A DNA stretch of 64,000 bases. Origin: Lachnospiraceae bacterium (lineage in GTDB: Bacteria; Bacillota; Clostridia; Lachnospirales; Lachnospiraceae). This document shows positions 35,461 to 43,864 of this stretch, piece by piece. Every line of letters begins with the position of its first letter. Positions within the stretch are counted from its first letter, which is position 1. The stretch is taken from assembly GCA_022510615.1 (NCBI GenBank), contig JAFLTC010000012.1, positions 1 through 64,000 on the forward strand, written 5' to 3'. The notes under the pieces are model-generated. The model was not told the DNA's origin. It worked only from the letters and a program-made list of their open reading frames with translations, and did not search any database. The position numbers and the translations under genes are program-made.

Positions 35461-35490
35461 AAATGCCCCGTCTGACGCGGGGCATTTTTT
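35461..35490 (+). terminator. Intrinsic terminator of the alcohol dehydrogenase gene
   Basis: AAATGCCCCG (35461-35470), loop TCTGACG, CGGGGCATTT (35478-35487), then further T. Confidence 0.9.
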
Positions 35491-35493
35491 GTG

Positions 35494-36003
35494 CTATTCC
35501 CATATCGGAAAAATATATGTAATTTTATAGTGTAAAAAAATTGATATTTTTCCGATAATGTAGTATACCAATATTTTTTGTATTGCATGTCCGCCAAGCA
35601 AAGTACTATTGCCTTTTGGACGGATGCGCCCAAATCCTGCATCATCTACACCACGTTCATAAATATTTTGCGAGAGGCGTTTTTCGGATTCCCGCAATCT
35701 GCCGCGAGCTTCGGTTCGTTCGATATAAGCAATTCTTTCTTCAATAAGTTCCTGCTTTCTTGTCTGCACTGCAAAATAGCCTTGTGCAAATGCAATCTCC
35801 TCTTTTTTAGGATCGCCATTCTGCGCAATAAGATAGCAGGCATACCGTGTCAACATATAATCTTTCATTTGACGTTTTGCGCCACTTCCCAACTGCACCA
35901 CCTGATGTTTGACACGACTCCAGGACACACTGTATTGCTTTGTCAAGGTTTTCCCAGCATTCATATCCTTCCTCCCCAAGCATACTTTCCCTTTATCATT
36001 CAT
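35494..36003 (-). pseudogene. Relic of a DinD-like gene
   Basis: The open frame (169 codons) matches only the middle of DinD (DNA-damage-inducible protein D), from WSRVKHQ to GFGRIRPKGNS, about 35574-35925: GSGAKRQMKDYMLTRYACY, NGDPKKEEIAFAQGYFAVQT and RLSQNIYERGVDD. The N-terminal BRO-like part is missing and the beginning is unrelated. After LLGGHAIQ the frame runs into AT-rich sequence that codes nothing recognisable, so the C-terminal third is lost as well. No clear ribosome site precedes it. It lies between the convergent adh gene and the divergent deacetylase gene. DinD genes often travel with mobile or phage DNA, so this is probably the scar of a past insertion. Confidence 0.75.
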
Positions 36004-36035
36004 ACACTATACAAAAGCATTCTGGAAGTCTGTCT

Positions 36036-36839
36036 ATGAATATCGAAATAGAGCGCAAAAAACTGATTCTTTTTACAAAGGTGGGGGCGATTGTTCTCAC
36101 TTCCATCGCCCTGCTGGCTGTCAGCTGGCTTGTCTATCCCCGTTCGGCGGAAACTCTGGAAACCCTGGGTACCTCCGTTATCAATCAGAAAGAACTTCCG
36201 ATTTATTGTGTGGACCAGCAAAAGCCATGGGTATCCATTAGCTTTGACGCTGCCTGGGGCAACGAGGATACCGGAAAGCTTCTGGAAACTCTAAAAAAGC
36301 ATCAGGTAAAGGCTACCTTTTTTATGACCGGAGGATGGATTGAAAAATACCCGGATGATGTCAAAGCCATTGCGGCAGACGGTCACGACCTTGGCAATCA
36401 CAGCGAAAACCACAAGCATATGTCACAGCTTTCTGCCGAGCAATGTAAAGAGGAAATTATGAAGCCCCACGAAAAGGTAAAAAAGCTGACTGGGAAGGAT
36501 ATGATTTTGTTCCGACCTCCTTATGGGGATTATAACGATAATCTGATTCAGGTATGTCGGGATATTAAGTATTATCCGATTCAGTGGGATGTAGATTCTT
36601 TAGACTGGAAGGATTATGATGCCTCTACCATTATCCGCCGGGTAACAGAGCACAAGCATCTGGGAAACGGCTCCATCATTCTCTGCCATAATGGAGGAAA
36701 GCATACGGCGGAGGCACTGGATGAACTGCTCTCCACTTTAAAGCAAAAGGGATATACTCTGGTACCGATATCCCAGCTCATCATGAAGGAAAACTATACG
36801 ATGGACACAGAGGGACGACAAAAGTCAGTTTCCAATTAG
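36036..36839 (+). CDS. Membrane-anchored polysaccharide deacetylase (PdaB-like)
   Basis: This 267-residue protein has a short cytoplasmic tail, one transmembrane helix (about 15-35) and an outside NodB domain. Motif 1 reads SFDAAWGNE instead of TFDDG, so the usual second (metal) Asp is Ala; the WGN variant is typical of the PdaB sporulation branch. Motif 2 is NHSENH, motif 3 RPPYGDYN, and LCHNGG near the end. PdaB is needed to maintain spores in Bacillus; a spore-cortex role is plausible as the window also encodes an ssp gene. ATG 36036 fits the hydrophobic N-terminus; only GGAAG precedes it. Upstream open frame is noise through the dinD relic. Confidence 0.85.
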   Translation: MNIEIERKKLILFTKVGAIVLTSIALLAVSWLVYPRSAETLETLGTSVINQKELPIYCVDQQKPWVSISFDAAWGNEDTGKLLETLKKHQVKATFFMTGGWIEKYPDDVKAIAADGHDLGNHSENHKHMSQLSAEQCKEEIMKPHEKVKKLTGKDMILFRPPYGDYNDNLIQVCRDIKYYPIQWDVDSLDWKDYDASTIIRRVTEHKHLGNGSIILCHNGGKHTAEALDELLSTLKQKGYTLVPISQLIMKENYTMDTEGRQKSVSN

Positions 36840-36856
36840 AGTCTCAAATGATTTAG

Positions 36857-36901
36857 CAAAAAAGGCGGTTCGGTGGAGCATATCACTCAATCCGAACCGC
36901 C
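36857..36901 (-). terminator. Terminator after pyrE
   Basis: A 10-bp stem GGCGGTTCGG / CCGAACCGCC (36864-36873, 36892-36901) is followed on the minus strand by TTTTTTTG. It also sits 24 nt after the convergent deacetylase stop and may serve both genes. Confidence 0.8.
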
Positions 36902-36911
36902 ACATAATTTT

Positions 36912-37589
36912 CTATTTTACACCATATTCCTCATAATATTTATCAATGGCATTTTTCATGGCATCATCAATAACAATTTTGTTTTGACATTCCTTATTAT
37001 AAAGCCTCTCCACCACCTCTTCCATTGTTACAATGGCGGCAGTCGGGAAACCATAGGTCTCACGGATTTCATCCAGAGCTGTCTTATCTCCACCCTTTCC
37101 TTTCTCCATGCGGTTTAAAGAAACCATCAGACCGACAATCTCTACCTCACCCTGGGCTTTTATAATCGGGAAGGTTTCCTCGATGGATTTCCCGGAGGTT
37201 GTCACATCCTCTATAATGATGATTCTTTCTTTGTCTTTTATTTTGCTCCCCAGGAGAATTCCGGTATCGCCGTGGTCTTTTACCTCCTTGCGGTTTGAGC
37301 AATAGCGGATTTCCTTGCCATACAATTCGTAAAAAGCGATTGTCGTCGCCACACTCAGCGGGATTCCTTTATATGCCGGCCCAAATAAAACGTCAAAATC
37401 CTCTCCGTAATTGTCATGGATAGCCTTGGCATAGTATTCTCCCAGGCGCTTTAGCTGAGAGCCTGTCACATAGGCACCTGCATTCATAAAAAATGGGGAT
37501 TTGCGCCCACTCTTTAGCGTAAAATCTCCAAATTTCAGCACATTTGCTTCCACCATAAATTCGATAAATTCCTGCTTGTATGCTTCCAT
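36912..37589 (-). CDS. pyrE: Orotate phosphoribosyltransferase
   Basis: This 225-residue enzyme has the PRPP-binding motif IIIIEDVTTSGKSIEE and FGPAYKGIPLSVATT. It makes OMP from orotate and PRPP. The ribosome site GGAGG lies ten bases before the ATG, and a good SigA promoter lies upstream, so it can be transcribed apart from pyrC-F-K-D. An XRE regulator gene separates it from pyrD. A C-terminal extension after SLNRMEKGKG is normal for the clostridial form. Confidence 0.95.
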   Translation of the reverse strand: MEAYKQEFIEFMVEANVLKFGDFTLKSGRKSPFFMNAGAYVTGSQLKRLGEYYAKAIHDNYGEDFDVLFGPAYKGIPLSVATTIAFYELYGKEIRYCSNRKEVKDHGDTGILLGSKIKDKERIIIIEDVTTSGKSIEETFPIIKAQGEVEIVGLMVSLNRMEKGKGGDKTALDEIRETYGFPTAAIVTMEEVVERLYNKECQNKIVIDDAMKNAIDKYYEEYGVK

Positions 37590-37622
37590 ATCGGTAAAAC
37601 CTCCTGAATCATAATCAGTTAT

Positions 37623-37651
37623 AGTATATCATTTTGGTCTCGCTCTTTCAA
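37623..37651 (-). promoter_or_regulatory. SigA-type promoter for pyrE
   Basis: On the minus strand TTGAAA (37651-37646), 17-bp spacer, TATACT (37628-37623). Just upstream are two copies of the short word AAGTGCAA, meaning not known. Confidence 0.6.
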
Positions 37652-37696
37652 CCATCATAGTTCCACCTGTTTGCACTTATTGCACTTTCCTTTTCG

Positions 37697-38059
37697 CTAT
37701 TTCCCAGCCTTTCGAAGCATTTTGAGTTCTTTCTTTAACGTATATAACATAGTCATAATAATTTTGGCTTCCGCCTCTGTGCAATCCTCCAAAAGGGTAT
37801 AATATTCCATAATCCTTGCCTGCCGGTTCGCTTCCCCCTTTAAGGAGTCACAAAGTAAAAGATCAAGTGGCACTTCTAATGCATTAGCAATACGGACCAG
37901 TTTTTCTGCACTGATCCCGGAGGATGCACTTTCAATATTATTAATATGGGAGGGAGATGTTTCCGTATATTCCGCAAGCTTTTCCACTGTCAATCCCATA
38001 TCTTCACGCCAGCGTTTCACATTTGCCCCCAAGGCCCTTGCATTAATTACTTTTTCCAC
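37697..38059 (-). CDS. XRE-family helix-turn-helix regulator
   Basis: This 120-residue protein has a Cro/C1-type helix-turn-helix at about 10-65 (LGANVKRWREDMGLTVEKLA, then TSPSHINNIES). A helical C-terminal part follows (AEAKIIMTMLYTLKKELKML), probably for dimerisation. Start is GTG 38059 with GGAGG nine bases upstream. It is set between pyrD and pyrE, and an imperfect 21-bp palindrome precedes it, so autoregulation is likely. A role in pyrimidine control is only suggested by position. Confidence 0.88.
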   Translation of the reverse strand: MEKVINARALGANVKRWREDMGLTVEKLAEYTETSPSHINNIESASSGISAEKLVRIANALEVPLDLLLCDSLKGEANRQARIMEYYTLLEDCTEAEAKIIMTMLYTLKKELKMLRKAGK

Positions 38060-38079
38060 TAAAAAATTCCTCCTTTATT

Positions 38080-38100
38080 GTAATATTATGTTAATACTAC
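38080..38100. promoter_or_regulatory. Palindrome upstream of the XRE gene, possible operator
   Basis: GTAATATTA-TGT-TAATACTAC: 8 of 9 arm positions are complementary. It lies 21-41 bp before the GTG start of the regulator. Confidence 0.4.
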
Positions 38101-38148
38101 TATCAGAGGAATTTTACTGAAATATGTTATTTAAGGTTATTTCCTGTG

Positions 38149-39063
38149 TTACGGATTTTTTACACATCCCACAATATCCACAATACTGCCAAGACCTTCC
38201 CGCTCCGCATATGCCTCTAATCCGTCAATAATCTCAGACGTGACACAGGGATTAAAGAAGTTCGCCGTTCCCACTGCCACCATAGTAGCGCCTGCCATAA
38301 GAAACTCTAGGGCATCCTCGGTATTTTGAATGCCTCCCATGCCGAGAATCGGGATTTTTACAGCATTCGCCACCTGATACACCATGCGAACAGCCACCGG
38401 TTTGACACAGGGACCGGACATGCCCCCGGTCTGGTTGGCTATGGCAAAGGTTTTCCGGTTTACATCGATTTTCATTCCCGTAATGGTATTAATTAAAGAT
38501 ACACCGTCGGCACCGCCGGCCTCAACCGCCCTCGCCATTTCCGTAATATCCGTCACATTCGGACTCAACTTCATAATGACCGGCTGCTTTGCCACCGCTT
38601 TTACCGCCTTCGTAATATCCTCCGCCATCTCCGGCTTCTGGCCAAAGGCGATTCCGCCAGCTTTCACATTCGGGCAGGAAATATTAATCTCCAGCATATC
38701 CACTTTTTCTTCGGAAAGCCGCTCCACTACCTCCACATAATCTTCTTTGGAGCGTCCGCACACATTGACAATAATGCGGGCACCCTTTTCGTGGAGATAC
38801 GGTAAATCTCTCTCTATCAATGTATCAATCCCCGGATTCTGAAGTCCAATGGCATTCAGCATGCCACCGTGAGTTTCCACAATACGAGGAGTAGGATTTC
38901 CCGGCCACGGCACATTTGCCACACCCTTTGTGGTCACTGCCCCCAACCTTTCCAGATTGACAAATTCACTATATTCCAGGCCGGAGCCAAAAGTTCCGGA
39001 TGCCGTCGTAACCGGATTGGGAAAAGATACTCCGGCAAAATTTACTTCCAATATATGACTCAT
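38149..39063 (-). CDS. pyrD: Dihydroorotate dehydrogenase catalytic subunit (class 1B)
   Basis: This 304-residue FMN enzyme oxidises dihydroorotate to orotate. The active-site loop ISCPNV carries the class 1 cysteine, and FMN-binding GGADGVSLINT and LGMGGIQNTEDALEFLMAGA are clear. It pairs with PyrK directly upstream in the NAD-linked class 1B enzyme. ATG 39063 (MSHILEV) has GGAGG five bases before it and matches the family's N-terminus. The frame is open for 52 more codons through a three-hairpin cassette, whose upstream repeat supplies a second GGAGG followed by an in-frame GTG at 39207, so a longer form cannot be excluded. Confidence 0.95.
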   Translation of the reverse strand: MSHILEVNFAGVSFPNPVTTASGTFGSGLEYSEFVNLERLGAVTTKGVANVPWPGNPTPRIVETHGGMLNAIGLQNPGIDTLIERDLPYLHEKGARIIVNVCGRSKEDYVEVVERLSEEKVDMLEINISCPNVKAGGIAFGQKPEMAEDITKAVKAVAKQPVIMKLSPNVTDITEMARAVEAGGADGVSLINTITGMKIDVNRKTFAIANQTGGMSGPCVKPVAVRMVYQVANAVKIPILGMGGIQNTEDALEFLMAGATMVAVGTANFFNPCVTSEIIDGLEAYAEREGLGSIVDIVGCVKNP

Positions 39064-39064
39064 T

Positions 39065-39232
39065 CTAACCTCCATTTCCGTAGCGCCAGCGAAGGAAGCA
39101 CGCCGAGAAATATGCTTCGCATTTTCTCGGCTGTGCATCAATACTATTTGTGATGCTTCAGCACAAATAGTGGTGTGAAAAATCATTGCATTAGCATGAT
39201 TTTTCACGCTAACCTCCATTTCCGTAGCGCCA
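39065..39232 (-). repeat. Three-hairpin cassette flanked by 24-bp direct repeats
   Basis: The 24-bp word at 39065-39088 (minus strand: TGGCGCTACGG, then AAATGGAGGTTAG) recurs exactly at 39209-39232. Between the copies are three hairpins: stem 39102-39110/39123-39131 with inner ATGC-TTC-GCAT; 39143-39152/39162-39171; and a perfect 12-bp stem 39175-39186/39196-39207. Two loops contain ATGCTTC on the plus strand (GAAGCAT in the mRNA). The repeat includes the pyrD ribosome site, so the unit duplicates it. The period is 144 bp, a multiple of three, and has no stop in the pyrD frame. Confidence 0.8.
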
Positions 39233-39236
39233 ACTC

Positions 39237-40019
39237 CTACAACTCAATTTCCGTCGATAAGAACACCGGACCATCTTTACAGATTCGTTTATTATGTACC
39301 TTGGAATGGTTGTCTACATCTGTAGACTGGCATACACAGGCAAGACAGGCCCCAATGCCACAAGCCATTTTTTCTTCCAGAGAAAGCCATGCTGGTACAT
39401 TTTCCTCCAGCCCCCAGGCTTTTACTCCCCGAAGCATCGGAGTGGGACCGCAGGAATAAATCACATCTCCTTGAATCTTTTCCCCACGAATGGCATCGAT
39501 TACATTCCCCTTGGTTCCAATACTGCCATCCTCTGTCGCCACCACCACCCGTTGGGCAGCTTTTTCAAGTTCCTGCAGTAAAAAAGTATCCGCGTTCCGA
39601 TAGCCCAGAACAACGGTGACCTCTCCCGGAATTTCTTTCGACAATTGTAGAAGCGGTGGTATTCCAATACCTCCACCAATGAGAACCGCCTTTTTTCCTG
39701 TCTGGCATTCCGATACCGGAAAACCATTCCCCAGAGGACCTAACACCCGGATTTCCTCTCCCGCATTCTTTTGGGAAAACTCCAAGGTACCGGCACCTAC
39801 CACCCGGAATACAATCCGAAGTGTCCCCTCTTCTCTATTTATCTCACAGAGACTAATCGGTCTTGGCAAAAGGGTATCTTTATTTTCACAGTACAAAGAA
39901 ATAAACTGTCCCGACACTGCCTGGCTGGCAATCTCCGGCACCAGAAGCCACATGGAAAAAATCCCCTCCGCTATTTCCGTTACCGCCGTGATTTTCGCCA
40001 TACACTGTAATTTTGCCAT
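39237..40019 (-). CDS. pyrK: Dihydroorotate dehydrogenase electron-transfer subunit
   Basis: This 260-residue FAD/2Fe-2S protein has an FAD domain with LPRPISLCEIN, an NAD domain with LIGGGIGIPPLLQLS and a C-terminal cluster motif CGIGACLACVCQ plus a later Cys in KRICKDGP. It passes electrons from PyrD to NAD+. It lies 18 nt after pyrF. The hairpin cassette separates it from pyrD. Confidence 0.95.
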   Translation of the reverse strand: MAKLQCMAKITAVTEIAEGIFSMWLLVPEIASQAVSGQFISLYCENKDTLLPRPISLCEINREEGTLRIVFRVVGAGTLEFSQKNAGEEIRVLGPLGNGFPVSECQTGKKAVLIGGGIGIPPLLQLSKEIPGEVTVVLGYRNADTFLLQELEKAAQRVVVATEDGSIGTKGNVIDAIRGEKIQGDVIYSCGPTPMLRGVKAWGLEENVPAWLSLEEKMACGIGACLACVCQSTDVDNHSKVHNKRICKDGPVFLSTEIEL

Positions 40020-40036
40020 GGTCTCCCTATCCTTTC

Positions 40037-40954
40037 CTAAAAAATACTGCTAATATCCTTTTTCATATCCAAAACTGCCTGACGGGAAGCCTCCGCATAG
40101 CCCTCCTCGCCCAGATGTGCATAGGCATCCTGCTTATAGGCACAGATAATTCCCCTGGAGGAATTGACGATTGCTCCCAGTCCATCCTCATTAAAATACG
40201 GTTTTAAATCCTTGGCCGCCCCACCCTGGGCACCATAGCCCGGTACTAAAATATAGGTTTTTGGCATAATTTTGCGAAGAACCTTACCCATTTCCGGATA
40301 GGTTGCTCCCACAACAGCTCCTACATAGCTGTAGGAATCTCCCATACAGTCCTCACCCCAGTTTGCCACATGTTCACCGACAATTTCATACAGTGGTTTG
40401 CCATCAATTTCCCGGTCCTGAAACTCACCGGAGGAAGGATTCGAGGTCTTTACAAGAACAAAAATCCCTTTCTTTTCCTCCTTGCACACATCCACAAAGG
40501 GCTTCACTCCATCCGTCCCCAAATACGGATTCACCGTTATGAAATCCTCGTTAAAGCCATAGCATTTCCTGCCGCCAATCTGCACGCCTCCCAGGTGACC
40601 GTTAGCATAGGCTGCAGAGGTGGAGCCGATATCGCCCCGTTTCACATCGCCGATGACAACCAGTCCCTTTTCCTTACAGTAGTCCACCGTCTTTTTGAAA
40701 GCGACAAGTCCCGGTATGCCAAACTGCTCATACATGGCTATCTGTGGCTTTACTGCCGGAATCAGTTCATAAACCGCATCAATAATTCCTTTGTTATATT
40801 CCCAGATTGCTTCTCCTGCTGCCTCCAGTGTCTCGCCCTGCTCCTTTACGGCCTTATTTAAAATATAGGACGGCACATAATCAATCATCGGATCCAGTCC
40901 CACCACAATCGGGGCTTCTGTCTTTTTGATATTTTCAATTAAGCGGTTAATCAT
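40037..40954 (-). CDS. pyrF: Orotidine 5'-phosphate decarboxylase
   Basis: This 305-residue enzyme is of the longer (type 2) class. The catalytic Lys-Asp network is in VIGDVKRGDIGSTSAAYA; the N-terminal VGLDPMIDYVP binds the phosphate-side region. It decarboxylates OMP to UMP, the last step of the pathway. AAGGAGG lies before the ATG. It lies 15 nt after pyrC and 18 nt before pyrK. Confidence 0.94.
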   Translation of the reverse strand: MINRLIENIKKTEAPIVVGLDPMIDYVPSYILNKAVKEQGETLEAAGEAIWEYNKGIIDAVYELIPAVKPQIAMYEQFGIPGLVAFKKTVDYCKEKGLVVIGDVKRGDIGSTSAAYANGHLGGVQIGGRKCYGFNEDFITVNPYLGTDGVKPFVDVCKEEKKGIFVLVKTSNPSSGEFQDREIDGKPLYEIVGEHVANWGEDCMGDSYSYVGAVVGATYPEMGKVLRKIMPKTYILVPGYGAQGGAAKDLKPYFNEDGLGAIVNSSRGIICAYKQDAYAHLGEEGYAEASRQAVLDMKKDISSIF

Positions 40955-40968
40955 AGAAAAACTCCTCC

Positions 40969-42270
40969 TTATTCTTTATATTCGTAAACAACCTCTCCGT
41001 CTACCATGGTGTAATGTACTCGTCCCTGTACCTTTACCCCATGAAACGGTGTATTTTTTCCCTTGGATACAAAGGTGTTTTTATCAATCACATATTCGGA
41101 ATCCATATCCGCTATCGTAATATCTGCCGGCATTCCCACCGCCAGATTTCCTCCCGGCACTCCCAGAATCCGGCATGGATTCGTACTCATCCGCTCTACT
41201 AACTGCATCGGCGTCAGATATCCCTTCCTCACAAGATACGTTACCGCCAGAGCATAGGCTGTCTCTGAACCCACAATGCCAAAAGGAGCTTCGGCGATGG
41301 ATTTTTTCTTTTCCTCCTCGCCATGTGGGGCATGGTCGGTGGAAATCGCCTCCATGATGCCTTCAGAAAGCCCTCGGCGCAGTGTTTCTACATCAGTAGA
41401 ACTTCGTAACGGCGGGTTCATCTTATAATTGGCATCATCCGCCGGAATCTCTTCCTCCGTCATAGAAAAATGATGCGGGCATACCTCTCCAGACACCTCC
41501 ACGCCGTCTTTCTTTGCCAGCTCAATCATGGCCACACTGTCTTTTGTGGAGCAGTGGCATAAATGAAGTCTCGCTCCGGTTTCCTTGGCAAGGAGAATAT
41601 CTCTCGCCACAATAACGTCCTCCACGGCATTGGTAATGCCTTGGATACCAAGTTCTTCTGCCTTTTTTCCGGCGTTCATGGCTCCTTTTCCCACCATGTT
41701 TTTATCCTCACAATGTGCCAGAACAGGAATCCCCGCCTTTTTTGCTTCCTTCATGGCGTTCCGGTAAAGCTCCGCATCCATAACGGATTTTCCGTCCTCA
41801 CTGATGGCCTTCGCTCCTGCCTTTACCATACCGGAAATATCCGTCATTTCCTCTCCTGCTTGTCCCTTTGTCACAGCTCCCACCGGATAGACATGTATTT
41901 TACTGTCTCTCTCTGCTATGGCAAGCACCTTCTGAATCATCTCCGGGCTGTCGGTGGCAGGGCTTGTATTTGGCATCGGACACACCGCCGTAAAGCCGCC
42001 CTTCGCTGCTGCCGCCGTTCCCGTCTTTATCGTCTCCTTGTATTCAAAGCCCGGCTCCCGCAGATGAACATGTAAATCTAAAAATCCCGGCATCACATAT
42101 TTTCCTGCCGCATCGATAATTCTGGTATTTTCACCGGTCACTTCTGCCTGCTTATCCGAAGAAAGGCTGCCTAATATAGCAACCTTTCCATCCTGAATCC
42201 ATATATCGCATATTTCATCCCGCCCATTTGCCGGGTCTAAAAGATGTCCATTTTTAATCCATAGGTTCAA
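40969..42270 (-). CDS. pyrC: Dihydroorotase
   Basis: This 433-residue amidohydrolase has the zinc motif DLHVHLREPGFEYKE, HCEDKN and STDHAPHGEEEK. It cyclises carbamoyl-aspartate to dihydroorotate. I start it at TTG 42270 (MNLWIKNGHLLDPANG), which fits the family N-terminus and has AAAGGTGG nine bases upstream; the open frame extends 12 codons up without support. It overlaps the end of the Nudix gene, so translation is probably coupled. There is no pyrB or carAB in the window. Confidence 0.93.
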   Translation of the reverse strand: MNLWIKNGHLLDPANGRDEICDIWIQDGKVAILGSLSSDKQAEVTGENTRIIDAAGKYVMPGFLDLHVHLREPGFEYKETIKTGTAAAAKGGFTAVCPMPNTSPATDSPEMIQKVLAIAERDSKIHVYPVGAVTKGQAGEEMTDISGMVKAGAKAISEDGKSVMDAELYRNAMKEAKKAGIPVLAHCEDKNMVGKGAMNAGKKAEELGIQGITNAVEDVIVARDILLAKETGARLHLCHCSTKDSVAMIELAKKDGVEVSGEVCPHHFSMTEEEIPADDANYKMNPPLRSSTDVETLRRGLSEGIMEAISTDHAPHGEEEKKKSIAEAPFGIVGSETAYALAVTYLVRKGYLTPMQLVERMSTNPCRILGVPGGNLAVGMPADITIADMDSEYVIDKNTFVSKGKNTPFHGVKVQGRVHYTMVDGEVVYEYKE

Positions 42271-42709
42271 TGAATAAATCCACCTTTCCAAAGTCATCCA
42301 GTTCAAAACTGTTCAACAGTCCTGCCTTTTCAATGTCCTTTACCACTGCCTGATTCGAAATTACCTGTCCAATCTTATCCTTTGGCACCCATCGGCTTCT
42401 GTGGAGTTCTTCCGATAAAACAACCTGATCCGTCTGGGCATCACAGAGAAAGGCAATACCGATGGTACATATCTCACCGGCACTAAAGCCCCATGTATAC
42501 AGAGGCTTATCCACCTGAACCGGGACACCGGCCTTTTCCTCTACAATACGCTGCACCGCCCTTTCCGGTGTTTCGCCAAACTCCATCTCGCCGTCAATAA
42601 ATTCCCACTGGTATGGCTCCACAATACGGTCATCATACCAGCGCTCCACTGCGAGATAGCTGTCTTTGTACTGTACAATTCCTTTTACCAGAATACGAAA
42701 TCTACCCAT
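42254..42709 (-). CDS. Nudix-fold protein with degenerate Nudix box
   Basis: This 151-residue protein has a recognisable Nudix fold. In the Nudix box the expected REUxEExGU reads RIVEEKAGV: the first Glu is Ile and the last Glu of the EE pair is Lys, while one metal Glu remains. Catalysis as a pyrophosphohydrolase is thus doubtful; it may bind a nucleotide or nucleotide-sugar as a sensor, or be a divergent hydrolase. Start at ATG 42709 (MGRFRI) because GGAGG lies five bases upstream and the ATG four codons earlier overlaps it. It lies between asd and pyrC, overlapping pyrC, and so belongs to the pyrimidine transcript. Confidence 0.82.
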   Translation of the reverse strand: MGRFRILVKGIVQYKDSYLAVERWYDDRIVEPYQWEFIDGEMEFGETPERAVQRIVEEKAGVPVQVDKPLYTWGFSAGEICTIGIAFLCDAQTDQVVLSEELHRSRWVPKDKIGQVISNQAVVKDIEKAGLLNSFELDDFGKVDLFIEPMD

Positions 42710-42745
42710 CTTATCCTCCATTTCATTACAATATATTACCGAACC

Positions 42746-43831
42746 TTATTTTTTCGCAATATATCCTTTTGCTTTCAAAAGTTCTGCCATTAACACTGCT
42801 CCTCCGGCTGCACCGCGGATGGTGTTATGGGAAAGTCCTACAAATTTCCAGTCGAAATAAGCATCCTCTCTCAGACGTCCGATGCTGACGCCAAAACCAT
42901 TTTCATAGTTTACATCCAGCGCCACCTGAGGACGGTTATCCTCCTCTAAGTACTGGATAAACTGCTTCGGTGCATTCGGCAGACCTAACTCCTGCGGAGC
43001 CCCCTTAAATTCCACCAATGCCTGTATCAATTCTTCCTTTGTCGGTTTCTTTGCAAAATTTACAAATACCGCCGCCGTGTGTCCATCTAATACCGGTACA
43101 CGGATACACTGGCTGGTAATCAGTGGAGCGTCGGCTTTGATAATTTCTCCATTTTCCACTTTGCCCCATATACGAAGAGGCTCCTGCTCGCTTTTTTCTT
43201 CCTCACCGCCGATAAACGGAATAATGTTATGCTCCATTTCCGGCCAGTCCCGGAAAGTCTTTCCGGCACCGGAAATCGCCTGATAGGTGGTAGCCACCAC
43301 CACCGTCGGTTCAAATTTTTTCCACGCCGTCAAAGCCGGCGCATAACTTTGGATGGAACAATTCGGTTTTACGCAAATGAATCCTCTCTCCGTTCCCAGA
43401 CGTTTTTTCTGACTCTCGATTACTTCCAGATGTTCCGGATTTACTTCCGGCACAATCATCGGCACATCCTTTGTCCATCTATGAGCGCTGTTATTAGATA
43501 CAACCGGGATTTCCGCTTTCGCATAATCCTCTTCAATTTTTTTAATTTCTTCCTTCGTCATATCCACAGCGCTGAATACGAAGTCAACCTCGCTGCTCAC
43601 AGTCTCTATATCATTGACATTCTTTACTACAATTTTCTTCACTGCCTCCGGCATAGGACTTGGCATTTTCCAACGTCCGCCCACGGCCTCCTCATAGGTT
43701 TTTCCTGCACTTCTTGGGCTGGCGGCAATGGTCGTTACCTCAAACCATGGATGATTTTCCAATAAAGAAATAAATCTTTGTCCCACCATACCGGTACCAC
43801 CCAGAATGCCTACCTTTAATTTGTCACTCAT
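42746..43831 (-). CDS. asd: Aspartate-semialdehyde dehydrogenase
   Basis: This 361-residue enzyme is of the archaeal/fungal-like class. NADP motif GILGGTGMVGQRFISLL at the N-terminus; catalytic Cys in KPNCSIQSYAPAL. It reduces aspartyl phosphate to the semialdehyde for lysine/DAP, threonine and methionine. It is first in the run to pyrD; both routes draw on aspartate. GGAGG and a SigA promoter (43865-43893) precede it. Confidence 0.94.
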   Translation of the reverse strand: MSDKLKVGILGGTGMVGQRFISLLENHPWFEVTTIAASPRSAGKTYEEAVGGRWKMPSPMPEAVKKIVVKNVNDIETVSSEVDFVFSAVDMTKEEIKKIEEDYAKAEIPVVSNNSAHRWTKDVPMIVPEVNPEHLEVIESQKKRLGTERGFICVKPNCSIQSYAPALTAWKKFEPTVVVATTYQAISGAGKTFRDWPEMEHNIIPFIGGEEEKSEQEPLRIWGKVENGEIIKADAPLITSQCIRVPVLDGHTAAVFVNFAKKPTKEELIQALVEFKGAPQELGLPNAPKQFIQYLEEDNRPQVALDVNYENGFGVSIGRLREDAYFDWKFVGLSHNTIRGAAGGAVLMAELLKAKGYIAKK

Positions 43832-43864
43832 TGTCTTCCTCCATATCTGTTCATAGTCCTCTTT

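Noticed and set aside
34373-35503. 376-codon open frame on the minus strand opposite the alcohol dehydrogenase
   Set aside because: It mirrors the codon structure of a clear Fe-ADH gene; its protein has no recognisable domain and no ribosome site.
39064-39219. 52-residue N-terminal extension of PyrD
   Set aside because: It is translated repeat and hairpin sequence; the family start and a good ribosome site are at 39063. Kept as a finding because a second start cannot be excluded.
39065-39232. CRISPR array
   Set aside because: Only two direct repeats, with a hairpin-rich interval instead of a spacer, and no cas genes.
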